In this document: positions 23,508-34,134 of the stretch, in pieces
Layout of the letters: every line of letters starts with the position of its first letter
Numbering within the stretch: the stretch's first letter is position 1
NCBI GenBank assembly: GCA_963921195.1
Contig: OY992538.1
Span: forward strand, 86,303,904-86,367,903
DNA from: Pegoplata infirma
Taxonomy: Eukaryota > Arthropoda > Insecta > Diptera > Anthomyiidae
Reading direction: 5' to 3'
DNA: 64,000 nt
Made by a program: the position numbers and the translations under genes
The notes under the pieces: generated by a model
Told to the model about the DNA's origin: nothing
Databases searched by the model: none
What the model saw: the letters and a program-made list of their open reading frames with translations, nothing else

Positions 23508-25967
23508 ATGGAGAACTTTTTTATGCACATCAGATTTAAATACGACGTGGAAACATGTCAGTCACTAAAAACTTACTGCAAGATTATTAAAAAATTGGCT
23601 AAACATAAGGAAAGACTTAAATTTCTACTAGCTTGTAGGCAAAATGGAATTATACCAACACATATAAGAAACACAACGACTAAAACTAAACAACTTTTCG
23701 TGACAACAATATCACAACAACTTGGAAAAATTGAAATTAATTTCCATTTGAAAATTTTAAACCTGGAAATAAAAGAGACGAATTTAACTCTCAAAAACCT
23801 TAATTGGGATTTAAACAAAATTAGACATACCCTCAAAGAAACACTAAACGACGAAGAATTTGACAAATTCATAAGGAAACAGAAGACTAGATACAAAAAC
23901 TTTGTATCGAACAACAAACAGACACATTGTTCTAAGCTACAAAATCTTAAACGGAAACAATTAGAACAATTCAATTTAAAATATAACCCCTCTTGGTTTG
24001 TTAACAAAACAAATGTAAACTTTACGGAAGAAACAAAGTGGCTTCTTTCTCTAGGTTCTAAATTCGCCGTCCCTGTTAATGATAACAATTTTTCGACCGT
24101 AAACTTAATTGCTGATTTGGAACAGTGGGTACAAACGGTTTCCGACGATAGACAAAAGGATATAATTAGAACCAAAATAACAAACAGAATACTAACTCAC
24201 AAAAGAAAAGTAAGAAATAACCCAAAGGAAAAGTTTATCTTGAACATTTACGAAGAAACGAAGCGGTTTTTAAAAAGATACAAAGACGATATTGTGATCA
24301 CCAAATCAGATAAAGGCAACAAAACAGTCGTTATCTACAAAGAAGAATACAAAAAGGAGATGGAAAAGCTTCTACAAGATAAATCTACATATAAAACAAT
24401 GAGAACAGATCCAACCCAAAAGCTTTTAAGGACAAACAACAATCTGGTATTGGATCTTTTTAAACAGGGATATATCACGAAATTTGAGAAAAATAAACTC
24501 ACATCAAACGCAGCAACAGCACCAAGATTGTATGGTTTACCAAAAATTCACAAGCCAAATATACCACTACGACCTATCTCATCATCAATAGAAGTCCCAT
24601 GCTATAAGCTATCAAAACATATTGGAGGCATTTTGAGAAACATTATACTTGACAAATACAACATTAAAAATTCGTTAGAGTTAAAAGAAAAACTAGAAGT
24701 CGTGTCTTTGGATGAGAATGAAATTTTAATTTCTCTTGACGTGGTATCGTTGTTCACCAACATACCGATACATTTGGCTATAAACAATATAATGGCCCAA
24801 TGGAGCACCCTAAGAAACCATACACAAATACCCAGAACACATTTCCTTAAAATATTACAGTTTTGCTTAAATGACAACAACTACTTCATCTATGATAAAA
24901 CAATTTTCAACCAAACTTACGGAATGCCTATGGGTAACCCACTATCGCCCACAATAGCGGACATTGTATTGGATACATTATTAGAAAGAACCACGGAAGA
25001 ACTACGGGAGAAAAATGTACACATAAAACTAATAACAAAATATGTAGATGATCTTTTTGCCATCATTAAAAAGAGTGATGAAAAAATTATTTTGGAAACG
25101 TTTAATAAATACCACAACAAACTTAAATTTACCATCGAAAAAGAACAAAACGGATCGATACCATATCTTGATATGAGAATTTATAGGGAACACAACGGCA
25201 TAATTACAGATTGGTATACAAAAAACATCGCATCGGGACGACTTATAAACTACCACTCCACTCAGCCAATGGGACAAAAAACAAATACGGCCATCAACCT
25301 AATCAAAAAAGTTGTAAAAATAAGTGACAATAAGTTTTTACAAAAAAACATAACTAAAATTAAAGATATTTTACTTAATAATAACTATCCACAAAAAATC
25401 ATCACCAATTTAATTAAACGGGCAACTAATGAAGAAAGTCGGGAAAGTCGTATGAATAAAACATCTGGCATCACCAAATTTTTAAGTCTCTCATACATAC
25501 CAAAACTCACTGAGAGCAAACAAATAAAGGAATTGATAGATGATGAAACAGTTTTAGTAGCTCACAAAGCTAACAACACAATCTCCTCACTATTCACAAC
25601 AACAAAAACGAAAATAGAAAAAATACAACAGAGCAATGTTGTATATGAAATCGAATGTGTGGGCAATGATAACGAGACGTGCGGCAAAGTTTATGTAGGG
25701 ACAACAAAAAGAAGTTTAGGCACAAGAATAAATGAACACAAAACAGATATTGAAAAACAAAAATATACAACAGCTTTGGCGGTTCATTGTTTTGAAATGA
25801 AACACACCCCAAACCTCACCGACGTAAAAATTCTTGATAGGGAAAGGAAGATGAACAAGAGATTTACATTGGAGAGCCTACGAATCCAGGAGAGAAATAA
25901 TCTTGCCATAAATAAAAAAGAAAATAAAGACAATGCAAATGCAAACTACAACTTAGCTTTAATTTAG
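23508..25967 (+). CDS. Penelope-like reverse transcriptase/GIY-YIG endonuclease, copy 1
   Basis: An intact 819-residue ORF starting at an ATG in good context (AACATGG). It copies element RNA and nicks the target. RT landmarks in order: DKGN at about 268, YGLPKIHKP from 342, SLDVVSLFTN with catalytic D411, GMPMGNPLSP from 472, and YVDD at 512-515. The C-terminus holds a Penelope-type GIY-YIG endonuclease: VYEIEC from about 712, a C-x-C linker (C717, C725), VYVGTTKR with Y729, then R740 and E743-H744. Length and order match the endonuclease-bearing Penelope group. There are no stops or frameshifts, so activity is possible. Confidence 0.95.
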   Translation: MENFFMHIRFKYDVETCQSLKTYCKIIKKLAKHKERLKFLLACRQNGIIPTHIRNTTTKTKQLFVTTISQQLGKIEINFHLKILNLEIKETNLTLKNLNWDLNKIRHTLKETLNDEEFDKFIRKQKTRYKNFVSNNKQTHCSKLQNLKRKQLEQFNLKYNPSWFVNKTNVNFTEETKWLLSLGSKFAVPVNDNNFSTVNLIADLEQWVQTVSDDRQKDIIRTKITNRILTHKRKVRNNPKEKFILNIYEETKRFLKRYKDDIVITKSDKGNKTVVIYKEEYKKEMEKLLQDKSTYKTMRTDPTQKLLRTNNNLVLDLFKQGYITKFEKNKLTSNAATAPRLYGLPKIHKPNIPLRPISSSIEVPCYKLSKHIGGILRNIILDKYNIKNSLELKEKLEVVSLDENEILISLDVVSLFTNIPIHLAINNIMAQWSTLRNHTQIPRTHFLKILQFCLNDNNYFIYDKTIFNQTYGMPMGNPLSPTIADIVLDTLLERTTEELREKNVHIKLITKYVDDLFAIIKKSDEKIILETFNKYHNKLKFTIEKEQNGSIPYLDMRIYREHNGIITDWYTKNIASGRLINYHSTQPMGQKTNTAINLIKKVVKISDNKFLQKNITKIKDILLNNNYPQKIITNLIKRATNEESRESRMNKTSGITKFLSLSYIPKLTESKQIKELIDDETVLVAHKANNTISSLFTTTKTKIEKIQQSNVVYEIECVGNDNETCGKVYVGTTKRSLGTRINEHKTDIEKQKYTTALAVHCFEMKHTPNLTDVKILDRERKMNKRFTLESLRIQERNNLAINKKENKDNANANYNLALI

Positions 25968-26219
25968 TCAATTTTAAACTGTGATACAAAAAGAAAGAAA
26001 GTTCATCTGTGATATATTTTATTTTATTATTTTTATTATTTATTTTATTTATTTTTGTGTTTTATGTGGTACTTGTTGTATTGTTTAAAAACAAATTTAT
26101 TTAAAATTATAATGTAAAGATTATATGTAAGTGGAATTATTCTTTTATGTTGTGTTAGTTTAAAAAAAATTATTAAATTAAAAAAATATTGTTCTTTATT
26201 TTCCATAACGTTGCCAGAT

Positions 26220-26290
26220 TCAATAAAATTTAAATCCCTGAGGAAGTTGAAAAAATCTCAACGAAACGTCGGAGGAGTAAAATTATGAAT
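26220..26290 (+). ncRNA. Hammerhead-like ribozyme motif, PLE copy 1
   Basis: CTGAGGA (26238-26244), then a hairpin GTTGA-loop-TCAAC, then GAAAC and GTC (26268-26270). TCC before the core pairs with GGA after GTC for helix I, which can extend through AT-rich flanks. Hammerhead ribozymes are known in Penelope-like elements. Cautions: one extra A lies between the CTGAGGA box and helix II, and helix III is reduced to one or two pairs (AC/GT), so cleavage may need a dimer. Cleavage is predicted after 26270. Confidence 0.55.
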
Positions 26291-26463
26291 AAATAGTCTT
26301 TTATTTTTCATTTACTGTGACCTTGAAAGCCTGACTTAGATAATTCTAAGAAAAAACAACATAATTATAGATAAGGTCGATAAAAATTATACTAAATTGT
26401 AATCATCGGAGGGCCCGCCGAATCTTAAGATATTAAAATATTATTGAATCATTTAACTAAAAC

Positions 26464-28923
26464 ATGGAGAACTTTTTTATGCACATCAGATTTAAATACG
26501 ACGTGGAAACATGTCAGTCACTAAAAACTTACTGCAAGATTATTAAAAAATTGGCTAAACATAAGGAAAGACTTAAATTTCTACTAGCTTGTAGGCAAAA
26601 TGGAATTATACCAACACATATAAGAAACACAACGACTAAAACTAAACAACTTTTCGTGACAACAATATCACAACAACTTGGAAAAATTGAAATTAATTTC
26701 CATTTGAAAATTTTAAACCTGGAAATAAAAGAGACGAATTTAACTCTCAAAAACCTTAATTGGGATTTAAACAAAATTAGACATACCCTCAAAGAAACAC
26801 TAAACGACGAAGAATTTGACAAATTCATAAGGAAACAGAAGACTAGATACAAAAACTTTGTATCGAACAACAAACAGACACATTGTTCTAAGCTACAAAA
26901 TCTTAAACGGAAACAATTAGAACAATTCAATTTAAAATATAACCCCTCTTGGTTTGTTAACAAAACAAATGTAAACTTTACGGAAGAAACAAAGTGGCTT
27001 CTTTCTCTAGGTTCTAAATTCGCCGTCCCTGTTAATGATAACAATTTTTCGACCGTAAACTTAATTGCTGATTTGGAACAGTGGGTACAAACGGTTTCCG
27101 ACGATAGACAAAAGGATATAATTAGAACCAAAATAACAAACAGAATACTAACTCACAAAAGAAAAGTAAGAAATAACCCAAAGGAAAAGTTTATCTTGAA
27201 CATTTACGAAGAAACGAAGCGGTTTTTAAAAAGATACAAAGACGATATTGTGATCACCAAATCAGATAAAGGCAACAAAACAGTCGTTATCTACAAAGAA
27301 GAATACAAAAAGGAGATGGAAAAGCTTCTACAAGATAAATCTACATATAAAACAATGAGAACAGATCCAACCCAAAAGCTTTTAAGGACAAACAACAATC
27401 TGGTATTGGATCTTTTTAAACAGGGATATATCACGAAATTTGAGAAAAATAAACTCACATCAAACGCAGCAACAGCACCAAGATTGTATGGTTTACCAAA
27501 AATTCACAAGCCAAATATACCACTACGACCTATCTCATCATCAATAGAAGTCCCATGCTATAAGCTATCAAAACATATTGGAGGCATTTTGAGAAACATT
27601 ATACTTGACAAATACAACATTAAAAATTCGTTAGAGTTAAAAGAAAAACTAGAAGTCGTGTCTTTGGATGAGAATGAAATTTTAATTTCTCTTGACGTGG
27701 TATCGTTGTTCACCAACATACCGATACATTTGGCTATAAACAATATAATGGCCCAATGGAGCACCCTAAGAAACCATACACAAATACCCAGAACACATTT
27801 CCTTAAAATATTACAGTTTTGCTTAAATGACAACAACTACTTCATCTATGATAAAACAATTTTCAACCAAACTTACGGAATGCCTATGGGTAACCCACTA
27901 TCGCCCACAATAGCGGACATTGTATTGGATACATTATTAGAAAGAACCACGGAAGAACTACGGGAGAAAAATGTACACATAAAACTAATAACAAAATATG
28001 TAGATGATCTTTTTGCCATCATTAAAAAGAGTGATGAAAAAATTATTTTGGAAACGTTTAATAAATACCACAACAAACTTAAATTTACCATCGAAAAAGA
28101 ACAAAACGGATCGATACCATATCTTGATATGAGAATTTATAGGGAACACAACGGCATAATTACAGATTGGTATACAAAAAACATCGCATCGGGACGACTT
28201 ATAAACTACCACTCCACTCAGCCAATGGGACAAAAAACAAATACGGCCATCAACCTAATCAAAAAAGTTGTAAAAATAAGTGACAATAAGTTTTTACAAA
28301 AAAACATAACTAAAATTAAAGATATTTTACTTAATAATAACTATCCACAAAAAATCATCACCAATTTAATTAAACGGGCAACTAATGAAGAAAGTCGGGA
28401 AAGTCGTATGAATAAAACATCTGGCATCACCAAATTTTTAAGTCTCTCATACATACCAAAACTCACTGAGAGCAAACAAATAAAGGAATTGATAGATGAT
28501 GAAACAGTTTTAGTAGCTCACAAAGCTAACAACACAATCTCCTCACTATTCACAACAACAAAAACGAAAATAGAAAAAATACAACAGAGCAATGTTGTAT
28601 ATGAAATCGAATGTGTGGGCAATGATAACGAGACGTGCGGCAAAGTTTATGTAGGGACAACAAAAAGAAGTTTAGGCACAAGAATAAATGAACACAAAAC
28701 AGATATTGAAAAACAAAAATATACAACAGCTTTGGCGGTTCATTGTTTTGAAATGAAACACACCCCAAACCTCACCGACGTAAAAATTCTTGATAGGGAA
28801 AGGAAGATGAACAAGAGATTTACATTGGAGAGCCTACGAATCCAGGAGAGAAATAATCTTGCCATAAATAAAAAAGAAAATAAAGACAATGCAAATGCAA
28901 ACTACAACTTAGCTTTAATTTAG
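26464..28923 (+). CDS. Penelope-like reverse transcriptase/GIY-YIG endonuclease, copy 2
   Basis: Translates to the same 819 residues as the ORF at 23508, with all RT and GIY-YIG landmarks kept (YVDD at 27997-28008). Its 5' leader, unlike that of copy 1, is preceded by a full upstream copy. If promoter sequence lies in the 3' half of the element, as in other Penelope-like elements, this is the copy likely to be transcribed as a complete unit. Confidence 0.95.
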   Translation: MENFFMHIRFKYDVETCQSLKTYCKIIKKLAKHKERLKFLLACRQNGIIPTHIRNTTTKTKQLFVTTISQQLGKIEINFHLKILNLEIKETNLTLKNLNWDLNKIRHTLKETLNDEEFDKFIRKQKTRYKNFVSNNKQTHCSKLQNLKRKQLEQFNLKYNPSWFVNKTNVNFTEETKWLLSLGSKFAVPVNDNNFSTVNLIADLEQWVQTVSDDRQKDIIRTKITNRILTHKRKVRNNPKEKFILNIYEETKRFLKRYKDDIVITKSDKGNKTVVIYKEEYKKEMEKLLQDKSTYKTMRTDPTQKLLRTNNNLVLDLFKQGYITKFEKNKLTSNAATAPRLYGLPKIHKPNIPLRPISSSIEVPCYKLSKHIGGILRNIILDKYNIKNSLELKEKLEVVSLDENEILISLDVVSLFTNIPIHLAINNIMAQWSTLRNHTQIPRTHFLKILQFCLNDNNYFIYDKTIFNQTYGMPMGNPLSPTIADIVLDTLLERTTEELREKNVHIKLITKYVDDLFAIIKKSDEKIILETFNKYHNKLKFTIEKEQNGSIPYLDMRIYREHNGIITDWYTKNIASGRLINYHSTQPMGQKTNTAINLIKKVVKISDNKFLQKNITKIKDILLNNNYPQKIITNLIKRATNEESRESRMNKTSGITKFLSLSYIPKLTESKQIKELIDDETVLVAHKANNTISSLFTTTKTKIEKIQQSNVVYEIECVGNDNETCGKVYVGTTKRSLGTRINEHKTDIEKQKYTTALAVHCFEMKHTPNLTDVKILDRERKMNKRFTLESLRIQERNNLAINKKENKDNANANYNLALI

Positions 28924-29175
28924 TCAATTTTAAACTGTGATACAAAAAGAAAGAAAGTTCATCTGTGATATATTTTATTTTATTATTTTTATTATTTATT
29001 TTATTTATTTTTGTGTTTTATGTGGTACTTGTTGTATTGTTTAAAAACAAATTTATTTAAAATTATAATGTAAAGATTATATGTAAGTGGAATTATTCTT
29101 TTATGTTGTGTTAGTTTAAAAAAAATTATTAAATTAAAAAAATATTGTTCTTTATTTTCCATAACGTTGCCAGAT

Positions 29176-29246
29176 TCAATAAAATTTAAATCCCTGAGGA
29201 AGTTGAAAAAATCTCAACGAAACGTCGGAGGAGTAAAATTATGAAT
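29176..29246 (+). ncRNA. Hammerhead-like ribozyme motif, PLE copy 2
   Basis: Identical to the motif in copy 1, 2956 bp downstream: CTGAGGA 29194-29200, GAAA 29219-29222, GTC 29224-29226. Cleavage at both sites would release an RNA of exactly one element length. The same structural cautions apply. Confidence 0.55.
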
Positions 29247-30263
29247 AAATAGTCTTTTATTTTTCATTTACTGTGACCTTGAAAGCCTGACTTAGATAAT
29301 TCTAAGAAAAAACAACATAACTAAAATTTAGTAAAAATAAAATAATCAATATATAATTTTTTTTCAAACATTTTTCAGAGAAAAACTGAAGACCAAATTT
29401 TTTCAAAGTTTTTTTTTTAAAAAAAAGTTGTGAGAAATAAAAAAACAAAAATTTATTTTAATTTTTTGGAAAAAACTTAGTAAAAATAAAATAATCAATA
29501 TATAATTTTTTTTTTCAAAAATTTTTCAGAAAAAAAACTGAAGACCAAGTTTTTTCAAAGTTTTTTTTTTTTTTTAAAAAGTTGTGAAAAATAAAAAAAC
29601 AAAAATTTATTTTAATTTTTTGGAAAAAACTTAAAAAAATTTTCAGAGATAAAAATATAAAATTTACTACTTTAAATAACTGTTACTACATTGCAGTACT
29701 TTTTTGTTAGTTATCCAAAAAAACTACTTAAAATAACTAACAGAAATAGTTGTTTGATATTTTTCATACAAAAACAACTGACTTTGTAGTTGAAAACAAC
29801 TAACTACTGTAAAATATACAAACAACTAACATGTAGTAACTTACATAATTTTCTAAGTGAATCTTAGTTTTCTCAATAGTAGTGTTGGTGCAAATAGAAC
29901 CTTGTTGTTCTAAGGTCGCGATATGTTAACAGAATTAGATACCAAAAGGTATTTAAACATGTGCAAATATGTTTTTTTTTATCTCAAATTTGTTTGGGGT
30001 TTTTTTTCACGAACATTTTTTTTCGCGCGGAATTTTTTTTTGCGCGGAAATTTTTTTTCAAAAACCTTTTTCCCCCAATTTTTTTATGTTATCAATTTTT
30101 TTTCAAAAACCTTTTTTTCTCAAGATTTATTTATGTTACCAATTCTTTTAACAAACATTTTTGCTAATTTTTTGTTGAACAGTGAACATTCTTTTTCAAG
30201 TACCTAATTTTTTTTAAATTAAAACTGTTTTTTACACTTCACTGAATATTATTTATTAATTAC

Positions 30264-30933
30264 ATTTTGAGGATGTTTATTCTGGCTCGAGGTCATTATT
30301 TTCTTTACTAATTAAAACCATGATATTCTCATAGCATAATTTTCAAGAAAATTATTTTTTGTTTTAAATTTATTTATGTTGGTTATTTTTGCAAGACTTA
30401 ATCGACACGTGTTTCGGAATTTGTCAAGATTCCATTGTCAAGATTATTTAGCAAAAATAGAAACGATTTACTACAAAGTAGCAAACGAGTCTAATGACAA
30501 ATCGTTTGCGCACAAACTAAAGTATAAGAACATATTCGTCTCTATCCACAATGTGAATTAGAAAGACGAAAATATTGTACTATACTAGTAAGGCATCGGT
30601 TGTCAATAACCAACAAAAATATTTAAAACATTTTACATATGACTACAACAATATGTTATTTGTTGTTGTGAATGTAATAACCACATTAGGGTTATTCATC
30701 ACTATGGCGTGCCAACCATTATGTTCAAATTCTGATTAATTTTTATTAAAAAATAAAAATTGTTTTATAAATTTAAAACAAAAAATAATTTTCTTGAAAA
30801 TTATGCTATGAGAATATCATGGTGTTAAATAGTAAAGAAAATAATGACCTCGAGCCAGAATAAACATCCTCAAAATATAATATTTTAAAGGTCGAATAAA
30901 ACAATTTTTATTTTTTAATAAAAATTAATCAGA
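30264..30933. mobile_element. 670-bp TIR insertion in tandem unit 2
   Basis: Compared with the sister linkers, extra DNA lies between two copies of ATTTATTAATTAC (30251-30263 and 30934-30946), a possible 13-bp target duplication. ATTTTGAGGATGTTTATTCT on the left is inverted near 30.86 kb, with arms about 110 bp. A second inverted pair (CTGATTAATTTTTATTAAAA) is at 30.73 and 30.9 kb. No transposase. Confidence 0.65.
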
Positions 30934-30962
30934 ATTTATTAATTACTCTTTTTTTTATTATA

Positions 30963-31519
30963 CACTCAAAAAATTATGTTAGTAAAATCAACTGAAAATG
31001 TCAATTAAAATAACTACTTTGTAAGTTGGTTTGGGGTCAACTACTTTTTCAGTTAAATCAACTAACAATGTTAGTTATTTTAACTGACTTTTGTAGTAAA
31101 AACTACTTACATCTGTAGTCAAAACAACTAAAATTTAGTAAAAATAAAATAATCAATATATAATTTTTTTTTCAAAAATTTTTCAGAAAAAAAACTGAAG
31201 ACCAAATTTTTTCAAAGTTTTTTCTTTAAAAAAAAGTTGTGAAAAATAAAAAAAACAAAAATTTATTTTAATTTTTTGGAAAAAACTTAAAAAATTTTTC
31301 AGAGATAAAAATATAAAATTTACTACTTTAAATAACTGTTACTACATTACAGTACTTTTTTGTTAGTTATCCAAAAAAACGACTTAAAATAACTAACAGA
31401 AATAGTTGTTTGATATTTTTCATACAAAAACAACTGACTTTGTAGTTGAAAACAACTAACTACTTACTGTAAAATATACAAACAACTAACATGTAGTAAC
31501 TTACATAATTTTCTAAGTG
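30963..31519. mobile_element. CACTCA-type MITE of tandem unit 2, uninterrupted
   Basis: Runs from CACTCAAAAAATTATGTTAG to CATAATTTTCTAAGTGA. It is the undisturbed reference for the split copies 23241-29859 (Penelope dimer inside) and 31931-33250 (hAT MITE inside). Confidence 0.8.
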
Positions 31520-32439
31520 AACCTTAGTTTTCTCAATAGTAGTGTTGGTGTAAATAGAACCTTGTTGTTCTAAGGTCGCGATATGTTAACAGAATTAGAT
31601 ACGAAAACGTACTTAAACATGTGCAAATATGTTTTTTTTTTATCTCAAATTTTTTTGCGGATTTTTTTTCACGAAAATTTTTTTTCGCGCGGATTTTTTT
31701 TTTCAAAAATCTTTTTCCCCCAATATTTTTTATGTTACCAATTTTTTTTTTTCAAAAACCTATTTTTCTCAAGATTTATTTATATTACCAATTTTTTTAA
31801 CAAACATTTTTGCTAATTTTTTGTTGAACAGTGAACATTTTTTTTCAAGTCCCTAAATTTTTTTAAATTAAAACTGTTTTTTACGCCTCGCTGAATATTA
31901 TTTATTAATTACTCTTTTTTTTTTATTATACACTCAAAAAATTATGTTAGTAAAATCAACTGAAAATGTCAGTTAAAATAACTACTTTGTAAGTTGCTTT
32001 GTGGTCAACTACTTTTTCAGTTAAATCAACTAACAATGTTAGTTATTTTAACTGACTTATGTAGTAAAAACTACTTACATTTGTAGTCAAAACAACTAAA
32101 ATGTAGTAAAAATAAAATAATCAATATATAATTTTTTTTTCAAACATTTTTCAGAAAAAAACTGAAGACCAAATTTTTCCAAAGTTTTTTTTTTTAAAAA
32201 AAGTTGTGAAAAATAAAAAAACAAAAATTTATTTTAATTTTTTGGAAAAAACTTAAAAAAGTTTTCAGAGATAAAAATATAAAATTTACTTCTTTAAATA
32301 ACTGTTACTACATTGCAGTGCTTTTTTGTTAGTTATCCAAAAAAACGACTTAAAATAACTATCAGAAATAGTTGTTTGATATTTTTCATACAAAAACAAC
32401 TGACATTGTAGTTGAAAACAACTAATTACTGTAAAATAT

Positions 32440-33192
32440 TAGAGTCCGACCGAAACGGGTTTTAGAGGCCGAACCGAAACCGAACCGAATATTCGGCCGA
32501 AAAAGTAATATTCGGCCGAAACCGAACCGAAACCGAAACTTAAAAAAAAAATTACCGCTGGCATGAATAAATATAAAGCATATAATGCTTTTAAACCATA
32601 GGAATTGTTGTATTTTTGAAACAAAATACTTTTTTTAAAAAACTTACAAAAAAATTGTATATTTCGTTTGTAGATTAGGAGAAAATAATTTTTGAACTGA
32701 AACAGTTTTACATTTATTGCATAAACTTGTAACATTTTCTTCTATTGAACTGAAACAAGTGTAATGAAATACGAAATCAAAAAATTCAGCGACTTTTTCA
32801 AAGACATATTAACCCTCTGGAAATAAGCTCACACGGTAGAGTATTTGCCGTCGTTTGCTTTGATAAATTCATTCGCTTTCCAAAATTTCACTAATACACA
32901 CTCGTATTTCCACCAAAATCACTAATACTTTCACGTTTTTCGTATTTAGAATTGCGTAGAAACAAATATAATTGACAAATGTTCCTGAAGGTTACCTTAC
33001 TTGAATTTTAGTGAATGGGCAAATTTGAGTCCTGGAACGACTGGACACCCTTAGGACTTTTTTACATATTTTTTAAAATACCAAAAAGTTTCGGTTTCGG
33101 CTAATATTCGGCCAAAATTTTGCCGAATAGAGGCCGAAACCCCATTATTCGGACGAAACCGAGACCGAAACCGAATATTCGGTCGGACTCTA
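32440..33192. mobile_element. hAT-type MITE, 8-bp duplication TAAAATAT
   Basis: Starts TAGAGTCCGACCGAA and ends TTCGGTCGGACTCTA, with TAAAATAT at 32432-32439 and 33193-33200. Subterminal regions are runs of CCGAAACCGAACCGAA and complements. The undisturbed target is visible at 31.47 kb. A diverged fragment of the same family lies near 34.37-34.46 kb. Confidence 0.9.
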
Positions 33193-33409
33193 TAAAATAT
33201 ACAAACAACTAACATGCAGTGCATGTAGTAACTTATATAATTTTCTGAGTGTAGCTATAAACATACATATTTAATGCCATTATCATTATGAATAAATACA
33301 CTAATTTTACAAATAAAAATCATTAAAACTCTATTTGCCGTTTAACTTTATTTCCAGAATTATATTGTAATTTCAAACCAACCAGTTGGAACTTAAAACT
33401 CTATCAAAA

Positions 33410-33890
33410 ATGGGTGATGAATTTGATGGTTGCGAATGTGTGTGGTCCCATGAATTGGCCATGCAAAGATTGTTGAACTTTGTAAGTTTCTAAGAAATAA
33501 ATTAAAATTTAATAAATAATAAATGAATTAAAAAAAAAAAATATTTGCAGATAAGACAAAATCAAAATGAATGTTCAGATACAAATTGTATAGATGGTTA
33601 GTAAGAGAACTCAAAATATCGAAATGATTTCTAATAATTATAAAAAAAAAAAATATTTCAATACAGTTACAGGTCGTTTACAACAATTAACACCTTCGAC
33701 AACAACCGGAGGCGAAGATAACAGCTTTACTATGATGACAATGATTATGATTTTTGCTTTGATTATGTATTTAATAAGACCAGAATCCATAATGAAATTG
33801 ACCAATACTAAACGTCGTGGACAGGGTCCACATGATAATAATGGTGGTTCAAATCAACCGCCACCACCTTCACCGCCGGCGGTGAATTAA
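33410..33890 (+). CDS. SMIM14: SMIM14 (C4orf34/DUF2615) small membrane protein, 3 exons
   Basis: Exons 33410-33481, 33551-33596 and 33667-33890 join with GT-AG borders (phases 0 and 1) into 113 residues. The N-terminus FDGCECVWSHELAMQRLLNF with C8, C10, H14 and then C32 and C37 matches the conserved cysteine-rich head of SMIM14. One membrane helix spans about 60-76 (FTMMTMIMIFALIMYLI), followed by RPES and a proline-rich hydrophilic tail, also typical. Family members are small single-pass ER membrane proteins of poorly known role. An acceptor at 33355 upstream of the ATG (TTTCCAG) suggests a spliced 5' UTR. A second acceptor 6 nt downstream at exon 3 could omit two residues. Confidence 0.92.
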
Positions 33891-34128
33891 TTTTGTATTC
33901 CAACTAATTAATGTATAGTTTTTGCATTCGTTTTTTTTTTACATACTAATTATTGGTACTAATTTAATATTGCATACAAATTTATATGATTTTGTATGCT
34001 ATTTTATATTTTATATTACAAAATTTTTTATTCTTAAAACTTTCATTTTAATTGGTTGATATTAAAAAATATAAAATACAAACTTGATAAAAAATAATAG
34101 TTAAATACAATATTACACAAATTTGGGA

Positions 34129-34134
34129 AATAAA
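34129..34134 (+). promoter_or_regulatory. Candidate SMIM14 poly(A) signal
   Basis: AATAAA about 240 nt after the stop in AT-rich UTR-like sequence, before a repeat head at 34.19 kb. Confidence 0.4.

Larger units (their letters stand above)
23415..29319 (+). mobile_element. Penelope-like element, head-to-tail dimer
   Basis: Two complete copies with a 2956-bp period (23415-26370 and 26371-29319), identical in every segment I compared, including UTRs. The insert splits a CACTCA MITE whose uninterrupted sequence is given by the sister at 31.1 kb; AACTAAA lies on both sides and is the likely target duplication. A short filler (about 8 nt) lies at the internal junction and about 4 nt at the 5' edge. 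Tandem arrangement is typical of Penelope-like elements, where the upstream copy acts as a pseudo-LTR, although usually it is partial. Confidence 0.93.
22912..33250 (+). repeat. Three tandem copies of a ~970-bp compound unit
   Basis: Each unit has a linker (GCAAATATG, T-rich tract with TTTTTTCACGAA and CGCGCGG, then GAATATTATTTATTAATTAC) followed by a CACTCA-type MITE. Linkers begin near 22912, 29860 and 31520; MITE parts near 23241, 30963 and 31931. After removing insertions, the second and third units are about 967 and 971 bp. Unit 1 contains the Penelope dimer, unit 2 a TIR element in the linker, unit 3 a hAT MITE. Confidence 0.85.

Noticed and set aside
23573..28768. Antisense open frames inside both Penelope ORFs
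   Set aside because: They mirror the RT coding frame, repeat identically in both copies and have no recognisable domain.
23415..29319. LTR retrotransposon with long direct repeats
   Set aside because: The repeated unit contains the whole ORF, there is no gag/integrase, and the protein is a Penelope-type RT with GIY-YIG nuclease.
22852..31856. Phenylalanine-rich short open frames in three places
   Set aside because: They translate the T-rich linker of the ~970-bp tandem unit; composition is explained by poly-T tracts.
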